The notes below the pieces were generated by a model. That model made no database searches, was not told the origin of the DNA, and saw only the letters and a list, made by a program, of their open reading frames with translations. From Dama dama (Eukaryota > Chordata > Mammalia > Artiodactyla > Cervidae), in contig NC_083712.1 of the NCBI RefSeq assembly GCF_033118175.1, positions 8,938,956-9,002,955 on the forward strand: a stretch of 64,000 nt of DNA. Direction: 5' to 3'. The translations under genes were made by a program, and so were the position numbers. How positions within the stretch are numbered: position 1 is the stretch's first letter; every line of letters starts with the position of its first letter. This document shows positions 22,911 to 34,736 of this stretch, one piece after another.

Positions 22911-23512
22911 TTATTTGCTCTGTATCAATGGAGGAAGGGAAACAGGGGTGGTTCTTGTCCAGCTGAGGACAAAACCTTAGTTTTGTTCTGTTTGACAATC
23001 ACCAGTTGTCCAGCTCAGGGGCCCTCATGGCTGTCCCGGAGCTTTATTAAGGGGCCCGAGGGTGACTTTTCTGATTATTCCTGCAGGATCTGTTCTGAGG
23101 AGGGCTGTAGTCTCTGCCTCGTAATTATGTTGATGTAAACCTGTTGTCATCTGCAGGAGATAAAACTTAATAAGTAATTTACAAAACAGAGGCCAAATAT
23201 CAGTAAAAGAATTATTTTAACTAGGGGTCAAAGAAGGAGTAAGAATCAAGTTACATTTGATGACAGTTTTGATTGTGGTGTACTTCGGGTCAGTGCTTGG
23301 GTCATCCTGTCCAAAGGAATGAAGTCATTTGGACTCAGTAGTTGGAAGAATGACAACCTGAATATTATTAGACGAAATAGGTCTTGTATCTTTTTAGGAA
23401 ATTAAGCTTGAATCCTAATTTAGACTAAACACTTCGAGAATACTTGTAGTCAGGTAGCCAGTTGTCTAGGTTTACTTAAGTAGGTCTTAACCTTTAATGT
23501 GGCTATTGGTCA

Positions 23513-24360
23513 TTCAGTTCAGTTCAGTTACTCAGTCATGTCTGACTCTTTGTGACCCAATGGACTGCAGCACACCAGGCCGCCCTGTCCATTACCAACT
23601 CCCAGAGCTTACTCAAACTCATGTCCATTGAGTAGGTGATGCCATCCAACCATCTTATCTTCTGTCATCCCCTTTTCTTCCCTCCTTCAATCTTTCCCAG
23701 CATCAGGGTCTTTTCAAATGAGTCAGTTCTTCGCATCAGGTGGCCAAAGTATTGCAGTTTCAGCTTCAACATCAGTCCTTCCAATGAATATTCAGAACTG
23801 ATTTCCTTTAGGATGGACTGGTTGGATCTCCTTGCTGTCCAAGGGCTCTCAAGAGCCTTCTCCAACACTACAGTTCAAAAGCATCAGTTCTTCAGTGCTC
23901 AGCTTTCTTTATGGTCCAACTCTCACATGCATACATGACTACTGGAAAAACCATAGCTTTGACTACATGGACCTTCATCTGCAAAGTAGTATCTTTGCTT
24001 TTTAATATGCTGTGTAGGTTGGTCATAGGTTTTCTTCCAAGGAGGAAGCGTCTTTTAATTTCATGGCTGCAGTCACCATCTGCAGTGATTTTGGAGCCCA
24101 AGAAAATAAAGTCTCTCACTGTTTCCATTGTTTTCCCATCTCTTTGCCATGAAGTGTGAATGGGGACTGGATGCCATGATCTTAGTTTTTTGAATGTTGA
24201 GCTGTAAGCCAGCTTTTTCACTCCCTTTCACTTTCATCAAGAGGCTGTTTAGCTCCTGTTTGCTTTCTGCTATAAGGGTGGTGTCATCTGCATATCTGAG
24301 GTTATTGGTATTTCTCCCAGCAATCTTGATTCCAGTTTGTGCTTTATCCAGTCCATTATA
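23513..24360 (-). mobile_element. BovB LINE, 3' part
   Basis: Antisense BovB with RT-end frames at 23,892-24,387 (NNLRYADDTT, FIFLGSKITADGDCS, CESWTIKKAEH) interrupted by frameshifts. Ends at agtccattata. Confidence 0.92.
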
Positions 24361-24526
24361 CTTGTGTTTTTTTCTTCTTGTCAACATATGATCTTAAGCA
24401 ATTTCATTTTCTAAGCATATAATGGTGACAAGAAGAGACTTTTTAAAAAGTGAGGTTTAATCACCTGCTGCTAGCTGACTTTGTTTTTAGAATGGCTGAT
24501 GGCATCCTAAGTCTGACACAGCTCAG

Positions 24527-24575
24527 AAAACTCAAGTTCTTTTTTTTTTTTTTTTTTTTTAAAAACTCAAGTTCT
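24527..24575 (-). mobile_element. Tail-only retrotransposition product with internal control
   Basis: About 20 T (24,541-24,560) lie between direct repeats aaaactcaagttct (24,527-24,540 and 24,562-24,575). The paralogous left copy at about 11,306-11,320 has the target once (aaaactcgagttct) and no T run, so this is a genuine insertion and not local slippage alone. Confidence 0.85.
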
Positions 24576-24785
24576 TAACAGTACAAGGACTTGTCTGAAA
24601 TCACACCATAGTGTCACCTAGACACTATTTCCTTGGGTGTCAGAGCCACAGCTACTCTATTTTGACTTCAGTTGAAATTTTTCCTTAATAGCCAAAGCAT
24701 CTGTCAGCGTCAGTGATGTTAGTGTTTCTCTAGGTATGGGAAGATACAAGAATCAGGGCTCATAAAAATCTCCTCCCCAAAGTGT

Positions 24786-26951
24786 CTAACTATCTAAAGG
24801 CCTGTTTTGCCAGTTTTTTTCGGAGCAGAGAGTGCCTTATTCCTGATCTCCACCCTGAACTCTTTTCAAGGGGTGTTGAAGGTCAGCAGCTGCAGTGGCC
24901 ATGATTTCATCTTTGTAGAGGTAGATGGCAAGTGCCAATTTCCAGTTGGCGGAGCCCCTTCAAGGTCATGAATCTGACCACGGTTTGGGAGCAGTACATG
25001 ACCATTTCGTCCCATGGTCCTAAGAATGCTCATTCCCAGGTCTTGTGAAGATTTCATTAACAGGCCATTCAATATGCTGTTACTGGACTGGACCATAGAA
25101 CAATTCTATTCAGAATTCTCTGGATTACTTATACTTACTTGTCTCTTGTGGTCCAGGAAAATATTCCCTTTTGTTGCTTTTTCCCATATCCAGAGTTACA
25201 CCGTTACCATCAAAGATCTTATACAGAAGTACATATCTGATCAACTGCTTCAAGTCACCTAGTCATCATCATTTTTGTTGGAGGCCTGTTTACACACTCG
25301 GAACTATAAGAGACAACAGTCTTATAAAATAGGATATAAGTAATTCAGCTAGTAACATTGACAAAGTCATAATATAGTAGGGAAACAAAAGCACAAACAA
25401 TTGGAAACAGAACAAATTAAAACAATGATTAGTGTAACTCATTGTAATCTGTTTGTAGTAAACCATCAAATCCAAAGGAGAGCCATCTGGAGAAGCTAAA
25501 TTTTGGCAGGGTCAGATAGAAAAAGATAAATGTTTCATCTTTGTTTACAAAGGCATACTTTATTAACTTGTTGTAGGTCATAGCATAAGAGAAAAAGTTT
25601 TTTTGAAAAACAAAGATTTAAGTTAGGGTATTTTCCAAAGTCATAAAGTTATAAAAAGTATTCATCATATTCATATAAATCACATTCATTCTGTCCCATG
25701 TAACTGATTCCTATTGATCTGCATGCAGTAATCAAGTTTTCAATCAGTTTTGCCATTCGTTATCCAGTTCAGTGGCGTTGTCTAAAGGCCATCAGAAACT
25801 TACATTTGTTTAAAAGATTCTTTTTATGAGTCTTCTTGAAAATCTTCATTTTGTAAAAACTATAAAATTATGATTGTCTATGAAGGACAAAACTTGAAAT
25901 AGCATGATTAAAGATTTGAATACAGTGCAGTTAGCAGAAAACTTGGATGTTTTTGCAACATAAAATATTTTAGGATAATCGCTAGAATTATGACTGATAA
26001 CATTTTATCAGGACATATCAGATGTTAGAGACTACATATAAATTGTGAAATATCTATATTAATGACATTTATCCATACGCTATAGTTTATAGTTTACCTC
26101 AAGTTGTCTGACAGTTTCTGAATTAAAAACACCAAATGTACAGCTGACATTCCTCTCTCAGATATCTCAGAGAGGTTTTTTTCTTGCATCCATCCCAGAG
26201 TCAGGAGGAGGCTAAAAGAACTTTAGTTAGATTTTGGTATTTGGGAAGTTTGTTAGAAACATCAAAAGGTTTTAGAACACAACAGGATCATAGGTCATTG
26301 AAACAACACTTATTTAACCAAATCCACAAGACTGAAAGAAAACAAACATGGGTCACTTAAGGCCACAGGAACTCACATGATCTCTTATCAAAAAGGAGCA
26401 CTTCTAACACAGAAAGAAATGAATTCTAGTCTTGCAGTAGCTTACTGAACAAAATCTAAACTTAGTTAATCCTGATTATACAGAAAGCTTTTTCCACAGT
26501 CTCTCATCACTTTCTGTATCCAGATCAGCCTCTCATTTCCCATCTACATAAAACCAAGCAGCTCAGAGTCTTCTTTTTCCTCAATAAAATGTAATTCCAT
26601 TCCTCATGCCGTTTTACTGAAACCATATGTTTTACTTTCTTACTGTATCCTGAAATGTTTGTTATTTTGTTGACTTTAATTCCATGTTTAAATTAGGGTC
26701 CTTAATTATTGAACACCTTAATTTTTAGTTAAAACTAAGAGATAAGCAATTATGAACAGTCTTTTATATTGGCATTTTATGGACAGGTGAGCATGAACAC
26801 CAGCGATAATTTCCAAAAATATTTGGTTTTTTATAGAGAACATTTCAGGGTGACAGCAAACATTTTTGTTAGTATTTTGAAATATGTTTATAGTTTTTAT
26901 ATTACCTTTAATATTTCTAAATACATTTTTGTTAATATTTTTAAATACCTT
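24786..26951. repeat. AT-rich, retroviral-family remnants; no gene
   Basis: 24,800-25,400 has patches resembling the env 3' region at 58,980-59,260 (cagagttaca, ataggatataagtaattc, tgacaaagtcata). 25,620-25,720 resembles 12,690-12,760. The rest, to 26,950, is AT-rich non-coding DNA without identifiable features. Confidence 0.45.
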
Positions 26952-27689
26952 TATAAAGCTATGACAAACCTAGTAGTAGTAGTTAAGTCACTAAGTTGTG
27001 TCCAACTCTTGCGACCCCGTGGACTGGAGCCCTCCAGGGTCCTCTGTCCATGGGATTCTCCAGGCAAGAATACTGGAGTGGGTTGCCATTTCCTTCTCCA
27101 GGGGATCTTCCCAACCCAGGAATCGAACCCGGGTCTCCTGCATTGCAGCCAAATTCTTTACCAACTGAGCTATGAGGGAAGCCCTATGACAAACCTAGAC
27201 AGCATATTAAAAAGCAGAGACATCACTTTGCTGAGAAAGGTCCATATAGTCAAACCTATGGTTTTTCCAGTAGTCATGTATGGATGTGAGAGTTGAACCA
27301 TAAAGAAGGCTGAGTGCTGAAGAATTGATGCTTTTGAACTGTGGTGTTGGAGAAGACTCTGGAGAGTCCCTTGGACTGCAAGGAGTTGAAACCAGTCCAT
27401 CCTAAGGGAAATCAGTCCTGAATATTCATTGGAAGGACTGATGCTGAAGCAATAGCTTAAAACCGTTTTTTGGCCACCTGATGGGAAGAGCCGACTCATT
27501 AGAAAAGGCCCTAATGCTGGGAAAGATTGAGGGCAGGAGAAGGGGATGACAGAGGATGCGATGGTTGGATGGCGTCACCGACTAAATGGACATGAGTTTG
27601 AGCAAACTCCGGGAGATGGTGAAGGACAGGGAGGCCTGGGTGCTGCAGTCCGTGGGGTCTCAAAGAGTCAGACAGGACTGAACAACAAT
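26952..27689 (+). mobile_element. BovB 3' part, sense, split by a SINE
   Basis: aaagctatgacaaacctag is interrupted by a Bov-tA and resumes at 27,184 through cagcatattaaaaagcagag to the 3' end at about 27,689. The BovB C-terminal coding stretch is frameshifted. Confidence 0.92.
26959..27198 (-). mobile_element. Bov-tA SINE nested in BovB, with TSD
   Basis: The SINE at 26,974-27,183 is antisense. It lies between direct repeats ctatgacaaacctag at 26,959-26,973 and 27,184-27,198, which are BovB sequence. Confidence 0.96.
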
Positions 27690-27814
27690 GACAAATACCT
27701 TTAGTTTTCTTATTTTGTAATTGATGTCTCAGTGTTTTTTAGCTACGTAATAAACTTTTATCATTTAATTTCAATTAATACAACTTTATAACTTTAAGTT
27801 ACCAAATGCCTGGA

Positions 27815-28305
27815 AAGACTGTTTCCGAGTCCGAGCTCACTCTGCTTGCAGCAGGGCAGGGAATCTGAGAGACGAGGTGTTGAGGCAAGGAAGAGACTTT
27901 AGTTGGGGAGCCGGCCGACTGAGAAGATGGCAGGCTGGTGCCTCAAAATAACCATCTTATTGGGGTCTGGATGCCAGGATTCTTTTATAGATCAGAGAGA
28001 AAGAAGCAATGAGGAACTAAAGTCAAGGGCAGAATAGAGTGGGAGAGGCAGGGGGCGGGTGAAAGGGTCTTCAGTCTTGTGAAACATCCCCAAGGGAAAG
28101 GCCAGCCTTCAGAAGGGGGGTGTTAATCTCTTCTATTCACAGGTGGGCTGAACAAAGGTGCTTTAGTTTACAGTCAAGCAGAGGGGCAGGGTCCTCTGGG
28201 CAAGCCATTGAGTATGATTATAGTAATAAAAGCAACAAAAAAGCAAGTCAATGAAACAGTTTCCAACATGGAGTCAGAATTGGCTTTCTCCCTGTAACCA
28301 GATCA
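27815..28305 (-). mobile_element. LTR remnant D
   Basis: LTR-like block from about tgtttccgagtccgagctca to ttctccctgtaacca, with gagactttagttggggag in the same relative place as the antisense polyadenylation region of the other LTRs here. No coding content. Edges and family uncertain. Confidence 0.5.
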
Positions 28306-28840
28306 TTTTAAGTAGACATTTAAAAAATATTATTTTAAAGAGTTTATTCCAAAGCTCTTATCTCATTTACATTTAAAGTTTTATTATATGAAGTTATTTT
28401 CCTTGTAACAAAATATTTATTAAACCTAGGTACAATAAAATATTATACTTGATTTTGTGACTCTTAACCACATGTAAATTAGATTAGTAAACTTTAATAC
28501 CAGGTATCAACTATATGGAATATTTTCCAGTTCCTGGGAATCTGGAATCAGTCATTTACACCGGTTTCTTTATGTTTAATTTATAAGCAATCACTTCTTA
28601 ATTTAGTAGAGTTTTTTATACATTTAATTTTTATAATGCTTTCCAAAGATAGGGATATCTCATATGTATAATGTATGCACAAGCAGGCAAAACTAGAGAT
28701 CTCAGGGCTTTACTTTAAACACAAGGACTTAATTGTGAACCAAATATCACATTATAAGTTTACTAGTTTACAAAGAACGGTTGAAATACATTAAAATTGC
28801 TTGTTCAGATGACTGAGGCTTATTATTCTTTTTAAGGTTT
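28306..28840. repeat. AT-rich internal repeat, left half of split copy
   Basis: Homologous to 6370-6615 and interrupted at ggttt (28,836-28,840) by the solo LTR that follows. Confidence 0.65.
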
Positions 28841-29551
28841 TGTGGTCACCCAAGGAGGAAAGAGCAGATGAAACCAAGGGGGGTCTTGGAAGCAGGAGCA
28901 GAAAGACCAGACCCGCGTCCTCCCTCCTGCCCCGTGCTGTGACTATTAATGGATTTCAGGTCCTCCCTCTGCCCCGTGCTGTGACTATTAATGGATTTCA
29001 GGTCCTCCCTCCTGCCCCGTGCTGTGACTATCAATGGATTTCAGGTCCTCCCTCCTGCCCCGTGCTGTAACTATCAATGGATTTCAGGTCCTCCCTCCTG
29101 CCCCGTGCTGTAACTATCAATGGATTTCAGGTCCTCCCTCCTGCCCCGTGCTGTAACTATTAATGGATTTCAGGTCCTCCCTCCTGCCCCGTGCTGTAAC
29201 TATTGATGGATTTCAGGTCCTCCCTCCTGCCCCGTGCTGTAACTATTAATGGATTTCAGGTCCTCCTGACCAGTGTAACCTGTCTCCCCTCCTACCCCAC
29301 CGGGAGGAGGTATTTGCCTTACTCTTCCCCACCCAGTACACATGCCTCATCCAATCAGCAAATGACCTGCAAGACCCCGTCCCACTCCTTGTACCCTGGC
29401 CATAAAAGTGGACTAAGGACCCCGTTCAACGTCGGTTCTCCCTTGAGCTGGCCCACTGTTCAAACAGTGTCTCCCACTCTAAAACTTAATTTCCTTCTTA
29501 TTCTGTCTCATGTCTGGAAATTCTTTTCCAACCCACACCTGGACCACGACA
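28841..29551 (+). mobile_element. Solo LTR with 5-bp TSD
   Basis: The element starts TGTGGTCACC and ends GACCACGACA, so it has TG...CA ends with short inverted repeats. It is flanked by the 5-bp duplication GGTTT (28,836-28,840 and 29,552-29,556). A CCAAT box (29,351) and a TATA-like cataaaag (29,401) lie in + orientation, followed by a plausible R/U5. The U3 carries a 43-bp tandem array. The paralogous site at 6611 is empty, fixing both ends. No internal retroviral genes are attached, so it is a solo LTR left by recombination. 711 bp. Confidence 0.9.
28918..29260 (+). repeat. 43-bp tandem repeat, 8 copies, in the LTR U3
   Basis: Units start tcctccctcctgccccg and end ggatttcagg. They begin at 28,918, 28,961, 29,003, 29,046, 29,089, 29,132, 29,175 and 29,218; one is 42 bp. 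Copies differ at one or two bases (gactatta, aactatca, aactattg). Confidence 0.95.
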
Positions 29552-29925
29552 GGTTTGGCTGAGGGAGCAATTCCAGCAGTTTGAATGTTATACTTGTCAC
29601 TTTTCTTTTCCCCTTGGTTTTAGGTCTTGTCTGATTGAGTTAATCAGGCTCAGTCTCAGGCCCTTGTGGCCTGTGTTTATATTTTGGTTTTCAAGATTTC
29701 CAAGAGAAAGTTGTTTGTAGTTCCCCAAAGAACTGATCTGTTATTTGAAAGATTTTATCAGTGACAAGATTTCTAACTAGGCTGAAATTTATGAGTTTTA
29801 TGTTTTATGATTTTAGAGTTTATCATATCTTCAAAGGTTAGCAAAGACCTTTTCTCTGAGTTTGCTAAGCCCAAAGCAATGTCATTATTTTTATTTTTAT
29901 GAGCCCTTGAATTTAGTTTTCAGTT
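29552..29925. repeat. AT-rich internal repeat, right half of split copy
   Basis: Resumes the repeat interrupted at 28,840. Aligns with 6611-7000. Confidence 0.65.
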
Positions 29926-29929
29926 GCTT

Positions 29930-30460
29930 CCAGGTAGTTCCACCGTATGGTGGAGACTCGCCCAAACGTGACTTCCAAGTCCCACTCCTGGACCATTGCC
30001 CCAAAGCAGTACTTTACATCAGGATCTCCCTTTTCAAGAAAACCCCTAAACGGAGCTGTAGTCCCCATAGCGGTGGTCAGAGGTCAAGGTGCAGCTGGGG
30101 AGACTCGCCACAGGTGCTGGGGGACTTGACTTCCTCAGCCCGCTGTTGGCTGTTTGTCTCCTGTTACTGTCCTGAGGCCTGCTCTCTGTAATCAAAAAGG
30201 AAGCACCGCAAGGGGTGGTCTGCGGAGAGTGCTGAAAGGTGAGCACCAGACAGGGGACGTCATCAGCATAGAGGCAAAGCCTCATGGGTGCTTATGCAGA
30301 GTTAGGGGGCAAAAAAGCACACTTGGTTACATCTACAGATTGGGAGCAAAGTGAAAGCTAGGAGCAATCAGGCCTGCTCTCTCCTCTCTCCATCTGCTTT
30401 GTTCTCAAGAAAGAAGCAAAGCCCGTTCCTCTGTTGCCTTTTCTCTGCAACAGGTGAGTG
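29930..30460. mobile_element. LTR-like repeat, family C copy 3
   Basis: Shares agcatagaggcaaag (30,266) and gtgaaagctaggagcaatca (30,351) with copies 1 and 2. Confidence 0.5.
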
Positions 30461-31359
30461 GAACGGGGCCTTGAGAGATGACACCTGGATGAGGTGGGAT
30501 CCGTGTGTTTCAGGCTGGATTGCCCCCTCCCCAAATAGACACGGTAGGTCCTAACCCCAGCCCCTCAGAATGTGACCTTGTTTCAAAATAGGGTCATTAT
30601 AGTGGTCATCAGGTTAAAATGAAGGCTGGGAGGGGGATCCTAATGGACTATGACAGGTGCCCTTATGGAAAGGAGGGTCTGGGCACAGTGCAGGGGGAGG
30701 GGGGACGCGGGGACACGCTGCCACCACCAGAGGGAAGCTGGGAGAAGACCCGCCCGAGCCTTCCCAGGGGCCTTGGTCTCCAGATCTGTGAGAAAACAAG
30801 CCCCTGTTGCTCTAGGCCGCCTGAGATGCAGTGCTGGGTTACAGAGGCCCCAGGACGCTGACGCGCCCCCGGAGCGAGAGGGACCAAGTCATGTCAGGCA
30901 GGCGAGCGCGTGCTGGTGTCCCAGCGGGCACCTGTCAGTGGAGCGGACAGTTTCTCTGTGCTGCTTCCACATCATATACAACTGTGTGTACACATTCTGA
31001 GCAGAGTCACAGCTGCAGACAGGGCTGTAGTCATGGGCACACGGTGGCCGCACCCTTGCCCCAGCTCCAGCGGTTGCAGCAGACTCCCCGGGGCCGGGGG
31101 CTTAATCCCCGATGTTTATTTCTCACCTCTGCAGACTGGATGTCCAGCTCCCACGTCTGCTGAGGACAGACAGATTCCCTCCCAGCTCCATCAGTGGCAT
31201 CTTCTCCCTGTGTCCTCACCTGGCAGAGGGAGGGAGGGAGAGCGAGCGTGCTCAGAGCCCGGATGCCATCCGGAGGTTCCACCCTCGTGATCTCCCCCAA
31301 GGCCCTCCCAGCACCTACCCTCACCCCGGGTTAGGGTTGGAACAGGCTGTGAATGGGCT
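30461..31359. repeat. Old dispersed repeats, no gene
   Basis: 30,540-30,850 contains cctcagaatgtgacc and ctccagatctgtgag. 31,060-31,310 contains antisense-looking tctccctgtgtcctcacctg and ggttccaccctcgtgat. These phrases are typical of an ancient mammalian repeat that I cannot name with certainty. Overlapping short frames are not credible genes. Confidence 0.4.
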
Positions 31360-31745
31360 GAGGTGTGCCGTCTTCTCTGTTGAGACAGCCGGAGTGTGGG
31401 TTGGAAAAGAATTTGTAGACACAGAGCATTTCAGAAGGGAATGAGTTTATTAAGAGCAAAGAGCAGATAAGGTGGACTCTGCAAGTGCAGTGGGCCGACC
31501 TCCTGACAGACCAGGAAGAGCTGACAGTTTTCATAACTTAATAGCTGGTTTTGTAGCCTTAAGACAATGCCTGCTGGCAAGCTGGCCTTAGGTGATTGCC
31601 TCGGGCACTGTAGGATGTTTTCTAGAGTGGGCGTCTTTGCATAATTGGGAGTCAGGAAGTTTGTTAGCAATGATTAGGGGGCTTTTGGCAACAGTTACAA
31701 AGGGACTCCATCGGCTTGGGAGGTGACCTTGGTTCTGAGTTGTTT
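31360..31745 (-). mobile_element. LTR remnant, family A copy 3
   Basis: Contains gagtttattaagagcaaaga (AATAAA on the minus strand) and cttaagacaatgcctgctgg. Homologous to 3434-4040 and 13,160-13,860. Confidence 0.55.
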
Positions 31746-33714
31746 CTGTGGCTGGTGCCAGGCGCACCTGTGGCCCTGGGGCAGGACTCCACATGCTCCT
31801 GGACCAGGAGCTCCTGGGACGGAGCAGAGATGCCGCATCGTCACTGCCCCTCCCACCCCAGAGACGGCCTTGCTGCACACAGAGGACGGCTCTGCGATGT
31901 GGGTTCCAGGGCCGCGGGGCTCACACGGAAATCCCCACAACGCGCCCCTGTGCCCGAGCCAGCCCGGCACCTGCCCACACATCCCACATGGTGGCCGTGG
32001 CCAGGCCCCGAGATGCTTCAGCCTTGTTCTTGACAAATTACGGACAAGACTGTGCAGACTTCTGTACAGGGGTCACAGTTTAAACTGTGCCTCCCATGAC
32101 TGAGCTCAGACTGGCCTAAACAGAAGTTTCTGGGATTCATCCAGGCAGCCCCTGCCCTCCCCGACCCGTCAGGTCCCCAGAGGCGCCCCGAGTCCTCACG
32201 TCGCCCCACTTTCCCAGCTGCACCCCAATTCCAGCCCAGCCTGGTGCCCCCGAGTCTGCCCCTGGTTCTTGCTGGCTGCCCTGGTTGTTCCTGGTAAGTT
32301 AGCATCATTTGCCACAGTGGCCGTTCGGAAGCTAAGTGGAAGCCTGTGTTTGAGACTACAGTGTTGGCGTCCGAGCAGCGCCTGCCCAGCGATGACCCCT
32401 TGTCTCAGCGGCTTATGGGCTTTAATTCCCAGCAAGAATGTCGAGGTGGCTTGACTTGAATTTACACGTCGTGTTTCAGCAGGAGATGCGAGCACAGAAG
32501 GTCCGCAGACCTTATTTGTCCCTCTTTTCAATTAATTTTTAATTATGCACTTCAGTTAAGAACTTAATTACTTCAACAGTAACCTTCAGCCTTGGCTCTT
32601 AACATTGTACAAACAAGACTGGGAACCCGAGCGTCTGTGAAGGAGAAGAGTAAGAATAGCCACACTTCCCAGCACGGACTGGGCATTGCTGGTCTGAGGG
32701 CCTTGATCACCGAGGAGATGACCTTGACCATCCCACGGGGCCTGTGAGGGAAGCAGACAGTACCCAGGTGTCCACCAAGCAGGTCAGCGCCTCAGGCCCT
32801 GGACACAGGACCGCCGGGGGTATCTCAGGAGCCAGCTCTTTACCAACCCGCCCCTGGGGGACTTAAATGACCCCGACCCAGGAGAGCCATGCTGGTGTAG
32901 CCACCTGCTGGTCTGGGCGGCAGGGACAGTTACTAGCTGCATTTTAAAGAAACAGAAACAGAGACAGACTAAACCACGTCCCCACACCTGTAAATTCTGC
33001 AGAAAATTCAGTGTTCTCGCTCTCGTTGGCTTTGTTTCGGTCTTGAGTCTTTTTGTTGTTGTTAGTTTTTAACTGGGTTGAAAGAACTGTCCATCCACCT
33101 GAAAATGTAGGTGTGAACTCTGGCAAACTGCCTCAAATGTGCCCTGGGTTTGTTCTACACAGGTCAGACAGGCAGCCCAGGAGATGCTGTGGTGGAGGAG
33201 GACAGCTGTGTTCGCAGGAGGTGGGTCACGCGGGGAGACAGAAGGAGCGGGGACCTTTGTGGTGGTCCTCCTGGGAAAGGCAGGGTGGGCAGGGGGCTGG
33301 CCCGGTTAGGGATTGCTGAGTGTCTGAACAACTTCAGCTGGATCTGGGCTCCGGGTGTAGGGGCCCCCACCATCTGACAAGTCTGTCCTGGCCGATTAGG
33401 GCGCCTGTCTGGGAAGCTAGTGTCACGGGAGAGCTGGAGAGAGCGGGTGGGGGAATGCTGTGCAGTTTATACGTGGTCTCCTCACTCTGGGAGGGGCGGT
33501 CCTTCCTGGTCAGACATACCCCAAGGTATCAAAGTGTTATAAATACAGAAAATAAAAAAAAATTCTTAACACACAAACATAGCTTTAAACCAAGACTTAC
33601 TTTCTCAACCAAGAATGCATTCTGTTTTATCGCAATATCTCTTCTCCCTTTGGAATGGACCATGATTAACTGAAATGGCCGTGGCTACTTGTTCACTTGG
33701 AGCACATGCTAAAA
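31746..33714. other. No gene seen
   Basis: GC-rich to 32,300, then mixed sequence. I looked for exons on both strands and found only overlapping low-complexity frames without domains. Confidence 0.45.
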
Positions 33715-33984
33715 AAAATGCTTGGAGTTCCCTGGTGGTCCAGTGGTTCAGAATCCACCTGCCAATGCAGGGGACACAGGATTGATCCCTGGCCCAGGAA
33801 GATTTCACTGCCACAGAGCAACTAAGCCCATGCACCAGAACTACTGAAGCCTGAGTCTAGAGCCCGTGCTCTGCAAAAGAGAAGCCACCGCAGGGAGAAG
33901 CCTGTACACCACAGCTGGAAAAAGCCTGCACTGCATCGAAGACCCAGCACAGCCATAAATGAATAAATAAGTTTAAAAATGCTT
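33715..33984 (+). mobile_element. CHR-type SINE with TSD
   Basis: The element at 33,724-33,975, from agttccctggtggtccagtg to gaataaataagttt, is flanked by aaaatgctt at 33,715-33,723 and 33,976-33,984. Confidence 0.9.
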
Positions 33985-34114
33985 ATTGAAACAAACTTGA
34001 TGAAAAGCATTATCTACACGGGTGTTCTTGCTTTCTATGATACAGTGACTGCCCTAAGCTTAGGCCCTGTCTCTTCGCTTGATGCTTGTAAACACAAGTT
34101 CAGACCATCCTGTT

Positions 34115-34334
34115 TTTTTCTTAAGTGAAAGTGAAAATCACTCAGTCATGTCTGACTCTTTGTGACCCCATGAACTATTCCTTGGAATTCTCCAGGCCAG
34201 ACAGAACACTGGAGTAGGTAGCCTTTCCCTTCTCCAGGGGATTCCCAACCTAGGAATCGAACTGGGATCTCCTACATTGCAGGCGGATTCTTTACCAGCT
34301 GAGCTATCAGGAAAGCCCCTTTTTCTTAAGTGAA
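34115..34334 (-). mobile_element. Bov-tA SINE with TSD
   Basis: An antisense SINE at 34,130-34,319 lies between perfect 15-bp repeats tttttcttaagtgaa at 34,115-34,129 and 34,320-34,334. Confidence 0.95.
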
Positions 34335-34476
34335 TTGTGTACTAACAGGAAGGTTGCTCCCAGGTGCCTGGAGGTTGGGAGCTCATGGATTTTCACGGTT
34401 AATATTTATTGGTAGAAAAGAACAGAAGACCAGTTGGCAGTGTCCAGACATAAAGCTACCCTGCCTGCAGATTTTG

Positions 34477-34736
34477 GTTTTTTTTAATTTATTTTATTCT
34501 TTTAAAAAAAGTTTGCTTATTTTTGGCTGCCTCCGTGTCACCGTGTGGGCTTTTCTCTGGCTGTGGGGCACGGGGGCTGCTCTCCAGCGGCGCCAGGCAG
34601 GCTTCCCGCTGCCGTGGCTGCTCTTGTTGTGCGGCGCGGGCTCCGGGGCACGCGGGATCTTCCTGGATCAGGGATAGCACCCATGTCCCCGAGCTAGCAG
34701 GCGAATTCTCACCCACGGAGCCACCAGGGAAGCCCT
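34477..34736 (-). mobile_element. CHR-type SINE
   Basis: Antisense element from an A/T-rich tail (34,477-34,512) to gagccaccagggaagccc. Diverged flanking repeats are ctgcctgcagattttg and ctgtctgcggtcttg. Confidence 0.88.

Larger units (their letters stand above)
22911..24785. repeat. Paralogous repeat segment, right copy
   Basis: From about 23,040 it is colinear with 10,540-12,562 (see that entry). It is split by BovB at 23,513-24,360 and lacks the 1-kb LTR-like block found in the left copy. Ends at the shared ctcataaaaatctcctcccc. No coding content apart from the BovB. Confidence 0.65.

Noticed and set aside
28840..29562. Plus frames at 28,840-29,070 and 29,203-29,562 with repeated VTINGFQVL
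   Set aside because: The repeated peptide is the 43-bp array read through in the LTR; the unit is not a multiple of three, so the frame shifts at each unit.
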